In this document: one piece after another, positions 22,332 through 29,753 of the stretch
Layout: every line of letters starts with the position of its first letter
How positions within the stretch are numbered: position 1 is the stretch's first letter
From: Pseudomonadota bacterium
GTDB taxonomy: Bacteria > Pseudomonadota > Alphaproteobacteria > Ferrovibrionales > Ferrovibrionaceae
DNA: 29,753 bases
Direction of reading: 5' to 3'
Assembly: GCA_023434425.1 (NCBI GenBank)
Contig: JAEYSS010000183.1
Location: forward strand, 1 to 29,753
The notes under the pieces: model-generated
What the model was told of the DNA's origin: nothing
Databases searched by the model: none
Seen by the model: the letters and a program-made list of their open reading frames with translations, nothing else
Made by a program: the position numbers and the translations under genes

Positions 22332-23114
22332 TTACTTGCAGCAGGATACAGCCTGTGCTGCCGCGATCGGATACTCGTCGTGGCGGCGCCACCAGATGCC
22401 GGTTTCGTTGCGGCCCAGCGGCGCGCGGTCGAGCCACTGATACATGCTCCAGATGCCGTCCACGCCGCGCGAATAGGCCGAGTATGTGTGATAGACGATG
22501 CCGTCGCGCAGCACGAAGGTGCTCAGTCCCGGCCGCTCGCGCATGAAGCTGGCCGGATCCGTGCCGGCACCGGTGGCGATCTTGATCACCGGCGGTGCGG
22601 TCACGCCCATCATCGGCTCGCCCCTGCGGTAATTATAGTCGGCGCCGGCCTGCTGCTGCGCCTCGGTGAAAGAGACGGCATAGTCGAAATTGAACTCGCC
22701 GCCGAAGGACGAGGCCCAGGGAAACTCCCAGCCCATGCGCGCCTTGAAGCCTTGCAGTTTGGCAAGCGGCGCACGCGACACCGCCGTGAAGGCGACATCG
22801 TGGTTTTCCAGATGCGCGACGATGCCGTTGAAGCCATCGGCAATCGCCGAACAGGACGGGCAGCCGGCGTCGAAATCCGGCCCGAACATGAAGTGATAGA
22901 CGATCAGCTGCGAGCGACCGCGGAACAGATCGGACAATGTGGCGCGGCCCGTATCGGTATCGAAGCGGTAAGTCTTGTCGACCCGCACCCAGGGCAGTGC
23001 CTGGCGGCGCGCGGCCAGTGCGTCGCTCTGGCGCGTCAGGGCCTTCTCGGCTTCCAGCAGTTCGAGCCGCGCGGCCAGCCATTCGTCGCGGGTTGCGGTT
23101 GCATGCATGGTCAT
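22332..23114 (-). CDS. DUF899 family thioredoxin-like protein
   Basis: A 260-residue protein of DUF899, a thioredoxin-like family of unknown function. Signature regions are RDEWLAARLELLEAEKALTRQ, LIVYHFMFGPDFDAGCPSCS with a CPSC motif in the place of a thioredoxin active site, and VSFTEAQQQAGADYNY. The C-terminal half has VYHTYSAYSRGVDGIW and WWRRHDEY, both typical. It ends with a CC pair. The start is the ATG at 23114, eight bases after GAGGAGG; a second ATG two codons later is possible. It lies 91 bases downstream of the AHSA1 gene. Confidence 0.92.
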   Translation of the reverse strand: MTMHATATRDEWLAARLELLEAEKALTRQSDALAARRQALPWVRVDKTYRFDTDTGRATLSDLFRGRSQLIVYHFMFGPDFDAGCPSCSAIADGFNGIVAHLENHDVAFTAVSRAPLAKLQGFKARMGWEFPWASSFGGEFNFDYAVSFTEAQQQAGADYNYRRGEPMMGVTAPPVIKIATGAGTDPASFMRERPGLSTFVLRDGIVYHTYSAYSRGVDGIWSMYQWLDRAPLGRNETGIWWRRHDEYPIAAAQAVSCCK

Positions 23115-23205
23115 CGTTCGGGCCTCCTCAAGGCGCAGTTGTCCCGTCCCCCGGAGCCGCAGCGCTCCGGGCGGTGGAAAAGGTTTCGTCAGGTCGGTTG
23201 AAGGT

Positions 23206-23673
23206 CTAGTGGGTCTGCTCTTCCGCCACCGTGGCCAGCGTCTCGACACATTTGATCCAGCCCTTGCCCATGTTGGTATAGGCCGTGTCGTTCTTCGGCA
23301 GCACGAAGCCGGAATGTTCCATGCGCAGCCGCGTGCCGGTCTGCACCGGACGCAGTGTGAAGGTGACGACGGTGTCGAGCTTGGAGCCGTAGCCGACATT
23401 GGCCTCGTCGCCACCGCGCCAGGCAAAGGCGAAGCGTTCCAGTGGCGCAACCTCCAGCACTTCGCAGCGGATCGTGCCGTCCCATTTGCCGGCCGGCGTG
23501 GTCTGGAAGGTGAAGCGGTTGCCCACCACCGGCTCGAAGCCGTTCGGCTTCATCATCCAGCGCCCCATCAGCTCGCCGTTGGTGATCGCGCGCCACAGGA
23601 CTTCCGCGCGATGCGGGAAGACTTCGTCGATCACGATGGAGGTCGTGTCCGGCTTCACTGCAAGATTGTTCAT
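23206..23673 (-). CDS. AHSA1/SRPBCC domain protein
   Basis: A 155-residue protein with an AHSA1-like SRPBCC fold, a hydrophobic pocket domain. Typical segments are VFPHRAEVLWRAITNGELMGRWMM, then PAGKWDGTIRCEVLEVAPLERFAFAWRGG, and the helix MGKGWIKCVETLA. Such proteins are very often encoded just after an ArsR regulator, as here, where its ATG overlaps the ArsR stop (ATGA, 23670-23673). The ligand is unknown. Confidence 0.92.
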   Translation of the reverse strand: MNNLAVKPDTTSIVIDEVFPHRAEVLWRAITNGELMGRWMMKPNGFEPVVGNRFTFQTTPAGKWDGTIRCEVLEVAPLERFAFAWRGGDEANVGYGSKLDTVVTFTLRPVQTGTRLRMEHSGFVLPKNDTAYTNMGKGWIKCVETLATVAEEQTH

Positions 23674-24017
23674 GGGTTGGGATCCTCGGAGTCTATGTCC
23701 TTGAGTACGGCACGCAGCTTGTCGAGGCGCTCGCGCCAGAAGGCGGCGTAGTGGTTCATCCAGTCGGCCAGCGGCTCCAGCCCGTCCGGCTGCGCCCGGT
23801 AGTAAACGTGGCGACCCTCCGGCCGTTCGATCACCAGGCCGGCCTGCTTCAGCGATTTGAGATGCTGCGAGATGGCACCCTGGGTGACGCCGCTCCCTTT
23901 GGTGAGTTCGGCCACGGTGATCTCGTCGGCACCGGCGACGCGCTCGAACACCGCCCGGCGGGTGGGATCGGCGAGCGCACGCATAACAATGGAGATATCG
24001 GTGGTTTCGGTGTTCAT
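23670..24017 (-). CDS. ArsR-family (SdpR-like) transcriptional regulator
   Basis: A winged-helix repressor of about 115 residues. The segment ISIVMRALADPTRRAVFERV opens the fold; the recognition helix is in GVTQGAISQHLKSLKQAGLV and the wing is ERPEGRHVYYR. There are no cysteine pairs for metal sensing, so it resembles the SdpR-like, AHSA1-linked type rather than a metal sensor. I chose the ATG at 24017 because the promoter at 24025-24053 would start the message right there. Alternatives are ATG 24035 and GTG 24038. Its stop overlaps the AHSA1 start, so the two are coupled. An inverted-repeat operator overlaps the promoter, which suggests autorepression. Confidence 0.92.
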   Translation of the reverse strand: MNTETTDISIVMRALADPTRRAVFERVAGADEITVAELTKGSGVTQGAISQHLKSLKQAGLVIERPEGRHVYYRAQPDGLEPLADWMNHYAAFWRERLDKLRAVLKDIDSEDPNP

Positions 24018-24024
24018 GAGGATT

Positions 24025-24055
24025 ACATTAGCCATCACTTATTGATTAGTCAATA
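24025..24055 (-). promoter_or_regulatory. ArsR promoter with inverted-repeat operator
   Basis: A perfect inverted repeat TATTGA-N4-TCAATA lies at 24040-24055. On the minus strand it contains the -35 TTGACT (24048-24053), 17 bases from a weak -10 TAATGT (24025-24030). The -10 ends seven bases before the ATG at 24017, so the transcript would be leaderless. Binding here by the ArsR protein would block its own promoter and possibly that of the divergent VOC gene. Confidence 0.6.
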
Positions 24056-24152
24056 CTAATTTGTCGTGAGGCGATTTTTTCGGCCCCTTGTCGGAGCGGA
24101 GGGCCGCGCGACGTCCTTGGATCACAGACCTCAGCGAAGGAAGGAACCCACT

Positions 24153-24626
24153 ATGAAGGTTACCCAGTGTCTCTGGTTCGAGAACGACATGGACGCGGCC
24201 CTGCGCCTCTACACCTCGCTGATCCCGGGCTCGTCGCTCGACTGGGGCTCTGCCCTGCCCGCGGACTCGCCCAGCGGTCCGGCCGACAGCGTGAAGATCG
24301 CCGGCTTCACCCTGGGCGACCAGCGCTACATGGCCTTCCAGGCCGCCGGGCGGCCCGGTGCGTTCAACCACTGTGTCTCGATCATGATCGAATGCGACAC
24401 CCAGGCCGAGATCGACCGCCTGTGGGAGGCGCTGGGAGATGGCGGCCAGTATGAGCAATGCGGCTGGCTGCGCGACCGCTGGGGCCTGGCCTGGCAGATC
24501 ACGCCGAAGCGGCTCGGCGAGCTGATGCGCGGTCCGGACAAGGCGGCGGCGAAACGCGTGACGGATGCAATGCTGCAGATGGTGAAGCTGGATATCGCCG
24601 CGCTGGAGGCGGCGGCGCGCGCATAG
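24153..24626 (+). CDS. VOC family protein, PhnB-like
   Basis: A 157-residue protein of the PhnB-like vicinal-oxygen-chelate family (often labelled 3-demethylubiquinone-9 methyltransferase domain). It begins MKVTQCLWFENDMDAALRLY and has GFTLGDQRYMAFQAAGRPG, then FNHCVSIMIECDTQAEIDRLWEALG and CGWLRDRWGLAWQI, all characteristic. Enzyme activity is not established for this group. The start at 24153 follows GGAAGG; the frame opens earlier at 24066. It is divergent from the ArsR gene, with the shared operator region between. Confidence 0.92.
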   Translation: MKVTQCLWFENDMDAALRLYTSLIPGSSLDWGSALPADSPSGPADSVKIAGFTLGDQRYMAFQAAGRPGAFNHCVSIMIECDTQAEIDRLWEALGDGGQYEQCGWLRDRWGLAWQITPKRLGELMRGPDKAAAKRVTDAMLQMVKLDIAALEAAARA

Positions 24627-24640
24627 GCCTCGGGCCGAAA

Positions 24641-25546
24641 CTATCGCCCCCTGCCGGTCTCCTTCACCACGTCGAGGAAAGCGCGCAGGGCAGGCGGTAC
24701 GGCGCGGTGGCCGGGATAGTAGACGGCAATCGCCTCTTCCGCCGGCATCCACGCCGGCAGCACCTCGCGCAGCTGCTTCGCCTTGAGCGCGGCGGCGGCT
24801 GCGACGTTGGGGGCATAAGCGATGCCGAGGCCCTTCACTGCGGCCTCAACCATCAGCTCGTCATCATCGAGAATGACCGCGCCCGGTGCATCGATCACCA
24901 TGCCCCGCCCGGTGCGTTCGAACTCCCAGCGATAGAGCTTGCCGCCCGGCAGGCGGTGGCCGATGCAGCGATGCCGCATCAGGTCGTCGGGCGTTTTCGG
25001 CATGCCGGCACGTTTCAGATAGCCGGGCGCGGCCACGCAGATGAATTTCACCGGTTCGCCGAAGGGCACGGCGATCATGTCGCGCGGGATCGACTCGACC
25101 AGCCGCAGACCGGCATCGAAGCCGCCCGCGACGATATCGACCAGCCGGCCCTCCACCACCAGATCCACCGTCACCTCGGGAAAACGTTCGGCCATGCGCG
25201 GCAGCACCTCGCGCACCAGCAGGGCCGCACCCAGCCGCGGCGCGTTGATCCGCACCCGGCCGGCGATGCGGCCGGGGCCGCGAAAGGCCGCAACGCTGTC
25301 GAGCGCTTCATCCAGTGAGGTAAGCGCCGATTGCAGCTGCCCCAGCAGCTGCAGTCCGGCCTCGGTCGGCGAGACGCTGCGCGTCGTGCGGTTCAGCAGG
25401 CGCACACCGAGCCGTTCTTCCAGCGCACGCATGGCATGGCTCAGCGTGGACGGCGCGGTGCCCAGCTCGTCGGCGGCGCGGCGGAAGCTGCGGCGGGTGG
25501 CGACCGCGACGAAGGCGGTCAGATCGTTGAGGGAAGGTCGGGACAT
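24641..25546 (-). CDS. LysR-type transcriptional regulator
   Basis: A 301-residue LysR-type regulator. The N-terminal winged helix reads LNDLTAFVAVATRRSFRRAADELGTAPSTLSHAMRALEERLGVRLLNRTTRSVSPTEAG when pieced together; its helix-turn-helix lies at about residues 17-40. The C-terminal effector domain includes GRVRINAPRLGAALL and FDAGLRLVESIP. This type usually needs a small effector, unknown here. The ATG at 25546 fits the family start; ATG 25582 is possible. It is divergent from the Rid gene at 25644, which it probably controls, and converges on the VOC gene 14 bases away. Confidence 0.92.
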   Translation of the reverse strand: MSRPSLNDLTAFVAVATRRSFRRAADELGTAPSTLSHAMRALEERLGVRLLNRTTRSVSPTEAGLQLLGQLQSALTSLDEALDSVAAFRGPGRIAGRVRINAPRLGAALLVREVLPRMAERFPEVTVDLVVEGRLVDIVAGGFDAGLRLVESIPRDMIAVPFGEPVKFICVAAPGYLKRAGMPKTPDDLMRHRCIGHRLPGGKLYRWEFERTGRGMVIDAPGAVILDDDELMVEAAVKGLGIAYAPNVAAAAALKAKQLREVLPAWMPAEEAIAVYYPGHRAVPPALRAFLDVVKETGRGR

Positions 25547-25643
25547 TGCTGGGGATTTTGCATCACCCCATACGGATTTCAATGCCTAATCCCAGTAGTC
25601 TTTCGCCCCTATCTTCCGGCCTGTAGCCAGACAGGAGACTGAC

Positions 25644-26042
25644 ATGACCCAACGCGACGCCATCTTTCCCGCCAAAAGCCATGCGCTCTACGACGCGCAT
25701 CAGTATTCGCCCGCGATCCGCGCCGGCGACCTGCTGTTTGTTTCGGGCCAGGTTGGCAGCCGCGACGACGGCTCGCCCGAACCGGATTATGCGCGGCAGG
25801 TGAAACTCGCCTTCGACAACCTCAATGCCGTGCTGGCGGCTGCCGGCGCCAGCTTCGACGACGTCATCGACGTCACCAGCTTCCATACCGATCCGGAAAG
25901 GCAGTTCGAGACCTTCATGGCGGTGCGCGCGCAGGAAATCGGCGCGGCACCCTGGCCGACCTGGACGGCGGTGGGTGTGAACTGGCTCGCCGGCTTCGAT
26001 TTCGAGATCAAGGTGATCGCGCGAATTCCGGCAAAAGCCTGA
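25644..26042 (+). CDS. Rid (YjgF/UK114) family protein
   Basis: A 132-residue Rid-family protein, distinct from the one at 18144. Motifs include LLFVSGQVGSRDDGSPEPD, ARQVKLAFDNLNAVLAAAGAS and FDDVIDVTSFHTDPERQFETF; the C-terminal strand is FEIKVIARI. Before it, WPTWTAVGVNWLA lacks the RidA arginine, so activity as an imine deaminase is doubtful. AGGAG lies seven bases before the ATG. Divergent from the LysR gene, a common pairing suggesting a LysR target. Between them, ATTTCAATGCCTAAT (25574-25588) fits a T-N11-A LysR-type site, but such sites are loosely defined. Confidence 0.9.
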   Translation: MTQRDAIFPAKSHALYDAHQYSPAIRAGDLLFVSGQVGSRDDGSPEPDYARQVKLAFDNLNAVLAAAGASFDDVIDVTSFHTDPERQFETFMAVRAQEIGAAPWPTWTAVGVNWLAGFDFEIKVIARIPAKA

Positions 26043-26061
26043 CGCAGCGACCGTGGCGGCA

Positions 26062-26748
26062 TTACGCAGTCAGGCTTTGCACCTTTCCATCGGCAAGCAC
26101 GACGAGGATTCTGGCAAAACCGGTCGGGATGGCGATCCGGCCCCAGATCTGCCGGTAGGTTTCGATATGCGCATGGCCTTTGCGCCCATCGAGGATCAGC
26201 CAGCGTTCGCGTGATGTCCGTCGGCCTGAAGAAACCGCGTGGATCTGGCGCACGAGTTGCTGGATCAAATTTAGCAGTGGAGCGGGATCGGTTTCGGGGT
26301 TGTGCACGAAACCGATGACCTTCGGCATCTGTGGCGGCACATCCAGGAGCCGCTGCAGGCACACCCGGTTGCCATGAATTTCGGCGCGAACCGTGCCGCT
26401 CTTCAGGCCGGCCCTGATCCTGTCCGCAATCGCCACGGCCGTCTTGCCACCTATACGCACAGGCGCCGTCACGGTGATGCTCACCGCCTCGCCTGCCGGC
26501 ACGAACGCGGCCAAGTCTGCGCGCAGATCGTCAAAAAGCCGCCGCACCACCTTGTCGAACCGCAGCCGCGGTCTGGGGCTGCTGCGGAATGTCGCCTTCT
26601 CCGTTATCGCTGCGACCTCGACGGCGATCGGCCTGCCGCTCAGCGTCAGACTGCGTCCGTCCCATATGGCGCCGCTCGCCGCCGCAACGGCGGCGATGGC
26701 TGCCGCGTCGGTAGTGCTCACTCCGGCGTTCACGAACTGTCTGGTCAC
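26062..26748 (-). CDS. Hypothetical protein, 228 aa
   Basis: A soluble protein of 228 residues that I do not recognise. It has an Ala-rich start (TTDAAAIAAVAAASGAIWDG), a basic middle with RFDKVVRRLFDDLRADLAAF, a strand-rich part VSITVTAPVRIGGKTAVAIAD, and a C-terminal half with PKVIGFVHNPETDPAPLLNL and RKGHAHIETYRQIWGRI. No signal peptide or membrane helix is seen. The central lines VTITVTAPVRIGGKTA and NRVCLQRLLDVPP recall a small-molecule-response protein, but I cannot go further. It starts eight bases after the nhaD stop on the same strand, so it is probably co-transcribed with the broken antiporter gene. Confidence 0.7.
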   Translation of the reverse strand: MTRQFVNAGVSTTDAAAIAAVAAASGAIWDGRSLTLSGRPIAVEVAAITEKATFRSSPRPRLRFDKVVRRLFDDLRADLAAFVPAGEAVSITVTAPVRIGGKTAVAIADRIRAGLKSGTVRAEIHGNRVCLQRLLDVPPQMPKVIGFVHNPETDPAPLLNLIQQLVRQIHAVSSGRRTSRERWLILDGRKGHAHIETYRQIWGRIAIPTGFARILVVLADGKVQSLTA

Positions 26749-26755
26749 GTCGCTG

Positions 26756-28143
26756 CTACATCACCGCGGCATTGACCCAGAGATGGGTGAGGATGCTGGC
26801 GACATAGCCGAGCGCGATGGCCCAAGCCCAGCGCAGGTGGTTCATGAAAGTATAGTGGTTGCGCACCAGCCCCATCAGCACCACGCCGGCGGCCGAACCG
26901 ATCGACACCAGGCTGCCGCCGACGCCGGTGCTGAGCGTGATCAGCATCCACTGGCCGCTCGACATCTCCGGGTTCATAGTCAGCACCGCGAACATGAGCG
27001 GGATATTGTCAAAGGCCGCCCCCAGCACGCCGATGGCGATATTGGCGAAGGTCGGCCCCAGATCACCGTAGAGATAGGCGGAAACCAGCGCCAGATAACC
27101 GGCAACGCCAAGGCCGCCGACGGCGAATATGATGAGAAGAACAGCAGCGTGTCCCATTCGACATGCCGCATGGCGCGGAAGGAGTCGAAGCCGATGGACT
27201 CATCGCGCCGGCGCCGCCCGATGGTCTGCAGCACATAGGCATACATCTGCAGGTATCCGAGGCCGAGCATCATGCCGAGCGCTGGCGGCAGGCCGACGAC
27301 GCTCTTGAAAATGACGGCCGTGGCGATGGTGGCCAGGAACAGCAGGATCACAATGATGCCGCCCGGCCGCAGCCTTGTGTCTTCGGTCACCGGCTCCGGC
27401 GCGCCCTTCGGCACGCCGAAATGCATGAAGATCGCCGGCACCAGCACATTCACCAGCGAGGGCAGGAACAGGCGGAAGAATTCCAGGAACTGCAGCTTGC
27501 TCTTCTGCCACACCATCAGCGAGGTGATATCGCCAAACGGTGAAAACACGCCGCCGGCATTGGCCGCGATCACGATGATGATGCAGCCCATGACGATGAA
27601 CTGGTAATTGCCGACACCGATGGCGATCACCACAGCGCCCATGACCAGTGCGGTGGTCAGGTTGTCGATGATCGGGCCGAAGATGAACGACAGCCCGCCG
27701 ACGAACCAGAATAACTGCCGGTAGCTGAGCCGCTGGCCGACGAGCATCGCGCGCAGCGCATCGAAGACGCGGCGCTCCCGCATCGTGTTCACATAGGTGA
27801 TCGCCACGATGAGAAAGAGCATTAGCTCGCCATAGTCGAGAATGACATGCTTGGCCGCGGTTTCGAGCGCCGCACTCTCGCCATGCACGACATAAACCAC
27901 CCCGAGCAAAGCCCAGATCAGGCCCGCGGCCAGCATCACGGGCTTCGACTTGCGCATATGGATGGCTTTTCCGACCACCACGAAGGCGTAGGCGGTGAAG
28001 AAGATCAGCAGGATCAGATAGCCGACCGGATGGCGGGTCAGATCGATGAGCGGCGTCACCGCAGCCTGTGCGGCCGGAGCGGCAAAAAGGAGAACAAGGA
28101 CGGACAGGGCCAGCAGGCAGGATTGTTGGCGAGTGCGTCCCAT
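26756..28143 (-). pseudogene. nhaD: Na+/H+ antiporter NhaD, frameshifted
   Basis: NhaD exchanges Na+ for H+ at the inner membrane. Read from ATG 28143 (AGGGGAGAGA upstream), the frame has a signal-like N-terminus, then NhaD text: GELMLFLIVAITYVNTMRERRVFDALR, then LSFIFGPIIDNLTTALVMGAVV with its ion-site DNLTTA, then NAGGVFSPFGDITSLMVW. After HVEWDTLLFF the frame turns to nonsense. The other frame resumes FAVGGLGVAGYLAL, then GAAFDNIPLMFAVLTM with the second DN motif, and ends at 26756. The break is at about 27134-27135; losing four bases (a family-typical FFYG would need them) restores one frame. Real pseudogene or sequencing error cannot be told apart here. Confidence 0.85.
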
Positions 28144-28283
28144 TCTCTCCCCTCTTCCGGTTGGCGACAGCTACCCTTTGATCATGGGCGAAACCGCGCC
28201 TGCGGTGCAAGGAGTCATGTCATGAGCCAGCGGCGTGCCTGAACAGCGCAGTGCGCTGCAGCATGCGCGACGGCAACGCCGCG

Positions 28284-29753
28284 CTAGTTGCCCGGATGCA
28301 GGCCCGGCGCTTCCTGTCCGGTGCGGGCGACATATTCGGTGTAGCCTCCGGTGAACTGATGTACGCCTTCGGGCGTCAGTTCCAGCACGCGGTTCGAAAG
28401 GGCTGCGAGGAAATGGCGGTCATGCGAGACGAACAGCATGGTGCCCTCGAAATCCGCCAGCGCGGTGACCAGCATCTCTTTCGTCGCCATGTCGAGATGG
28501 TTGGGCGGCTCGTCGAGCACCAGGAAATTCGGCGGATCGAACAGCATCATGGCCATGACCAGGCGCGCCTTCTCGCCACCGGACAGCACGCGGCAGGTCT
28601 TTTCCACGTCGTCGCCGGAGAAGCCGAAGCAGCCCGCCAGAGTCCGTAACGTGCCCTGCCCGGCCTGCGGGAAGGCCTTGTCGAGCGTTTCAAACACCGT
28701 GTCGTCGCCGGCCAGCAGGTCCATCGAATGCTGGGCGAAATAGCCCATCTTCACACTGCTGCCGAGGCTGACGCTGCCCTGGTCGGGCTTGGTGTCGCCG
28801 GCCACCAGCTTGAGCAAAGTGGACTTGCCGGCACCATTGGCGCCCAGCACGCACCAGCGCTCCCTGCGACGCACCTGGAAATCGAGCCCGGCATAGATCG
28901 GCTGGTTGCCGTAGCCCTTGTGCACGTCGCGGAAGTTCGCGACGTCCTCGCCCGAGCGCGGCGGGCTGCGGAATTCGAACTGCACCGACTGGCGCCGGCG
29001 CGGCGGTTCGATCTTCTCGATCTTGTCGAGCTTCTTCGCCCGGCTCTGGACTTGCGCGGCATGCGAGGCGCGCGCCTTGAACCGCTCGATGAACTTGATC
29101 TCCTTCGCCAGCATGGCCTGCTGGCGTTCGAACTGTGCCTGCCGCTGCTTTTCGTTCAGCGCGCGCTGCTGGTCGTAGAAATCGTAATTGCCTGAATAGG
29201 TGGTGAGTGTGCCGCCGTCGATCTCGACGATCTTGCCGACGATACGATTCATGAACTCGCGGTCATGCGAGGTCATCAGCAGCGCGCCGTCGTAATTCTT
29301 GAGAAAGGCTTCGAGCCAGATCAGGCTTTCGAGATCCAGATGGTTGCTCGGCTCGTCGAGCAGCATGCCATCGGGCCGCATCAGCAGAATCCGCGCCAGT
29401 GCCACGCGCATCTTCCAGCCGCCGGACAAAAGCCCAACGTCGCCGTCCATGCGTTCCTGGCTGAAACTGAGCCCCGCCAGCACCTCGCGCGCCTTGGCTT
29501 CCAGCGCATAGCCGTCCAGCTCCTGGAAGCGGCCCTGCACCTCGCCATAGCGCTCGATGATGGCATCCATCTCGTCGGCCTTGTCGGGGTCGACCATCGC
29601 GGCCTCGAGTTGCGCCATTTCGGCGGCCAGCGCACTGACCGGCCCGACGCCGTCCATCACGGCGGCGACAGCAGACTGACCCGACATCTCGCCGACATCC
29701 TGGTTGAAATAACCAATCGTCATGCCGGTATCGATCGCCACCTGGCCATCGTC
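28284..29753 (-). CDS. ABC-F family ATPase (YbiT-like), N-terminus cut by window edge
   Basis: ABC-F proteins are soluble twin-ATPase factors that act on ribosomes, not transporters. At least 489 residues are present; the frame continues past the window edge, where the first Walker A should be. Visible are the first signature LLSGGWKMRVALARIL and Walker B LLDEPSNHLD, the charged linker helix region (about RQQAMLAKEIKFIERFKARASHAAQVQSR), then the second half with GANGAGKST, LSGGEKARL and LVLDEPPNHLD, and both SHDR switches. The second Walker B has DEPP where DEPT is usual. The gene is transcribed alone, as far as seen; it ends 140 bases before nhaD. Confidence 0.93.
   Translation of the reverse strand, partial: DDGQVAIDTGMTIGYFNQDVGEMSGQSAVAAVMDGVGPVSALAAEMAQLEAAMVDPDKADEMDAIIERYGEVQGRFQELDGYALEAKAREVLAGLSFSQERMDGDVGLLSGGWKMRVALARILLMRPDGMLLDEPSNHLDLESLIWLEAFLKNYDGALLMTSHDREFMNRIVGKIVEIDGGTLTTYSGNYDFYDQQRALNEKQRQAQFERQQAMLAKEIKFIERFKARASHAAQVQSRAKKLDKIEKIEPPRRRQSVQFEFRSPPRSGEDVANFRDVHKGYGNQPIYAGLDFQVRRRERWCVLGANGAGKSTLLKLVAGDTKPDQGSVSLGSSVKMGYFAQHSMDLLAGDDTVFETLDKAFPQAGQGTLRTLAGCFGFSGDDVEKTCRVLSGGEKARLVMAMMLFDPPNFLVLDEPPNHLDMATKEMLVTALADFEGTMLFVSHDRHFLAALSNRVLELTPEGVHQFTGGYTEYVARTGQEAPGLHPGN

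Noticed and set aside
27127..27141. Programmed frameshifting in nhaD
   Set aside because: No slippery heptamer of known type, and the resumed frame needs bases added, not a one-base slip; NhaD is not known to use recoding.
28245..28259. CAGCGCAGTGCGCTG palindrome as terminator of the ABC-F gene
   Set aside because: A stem exists but no T run follows on the minus strand, so there is no support for termination.

Overview
The window is a stretch of GC-rich bacterial chromosome. The protein families and operon types point to an alphaproteobacterium, probably Rhodospirillales-like: a yfgM-bamB-der operon, single-gene TSUP and PAS_5 proteins, DUF1993, DUF899, GFA and AHSA1 accessory genes, and the short palindromic repeats common in that class. 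I cannot name the genus. There is no phage, integrase, transposase, CRISPR, rRNA or tRNA that I can support. Both ends cut through genes: mnmA on the left and an ABC-F ATPase on the right.

Layout. 1-2590: the start of mnmA (minus strand), then a 500-base non-coding stretch. That stretch holds a striking array of CTTAT motifs repeated at 10.5-base spacing and three full copies (plus fragments) of a ~101-bp paired palindromic repeat. Among the repeats lie a truncated SRPBCC gene, an AT-richer orphan gene, a TSUP-family permease and a possible 40-residue membrane peptide. 2600-7322: an MgtC/DUF4010 membrane protein converges, with no gap, on the housekeeping operon yfgM-like, bamB, der. 7564-10722: a secreted protein of unknown role, a small two-helix membrane protein, a Tat-exported dienelactone hydrolase, a PAS_5 protein, the DNA-binding protein HU and a 38-residue membrane peptide. 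10741-15371: histidine ammonia-lyase (hutH) faces away from a three-gene NitT/TauT-type ABC importer followed by a GNAT acetyltransferase. A possible HutC-like operator sits between them.

15403-20459: a mosaic of small genes (DUF1993, ArsC-like reductase, sulfotransferase, Rid protein, GNAT, purT), interrupted by a GST-like remnant, a truncated potassium-channel remnant and a duplicated piece of the purT 3' end. 20602-24626: an MFS transporter, then a minus-strand cluster of ArsR regulator, AHSA1, DUF899 and GFA proteins, divergent from a VOC protein. The ArsR gene has a clear inverted-repeat operator and a promoter placed for a leaderless message. 24641-29753: a LysR regulator divergent from a second Rid protein, an unrecognised 228-residue protein, an nhaD-type Na+/H+ antiporter broken by one frameshift, and the ABC-F ATPase.

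Most of this is ordinary core and accessory content. The features least explained by standard annotation are the helically phased CTTAT array, the 101-bp repeat family and its link to gene truncation, the hutH/ABC-importer pairing without other hut genes, and the purT-tail duplication flanking an acetyltransferase gene. All family assignments are from reading the translated sequence by eye; no database search was run.
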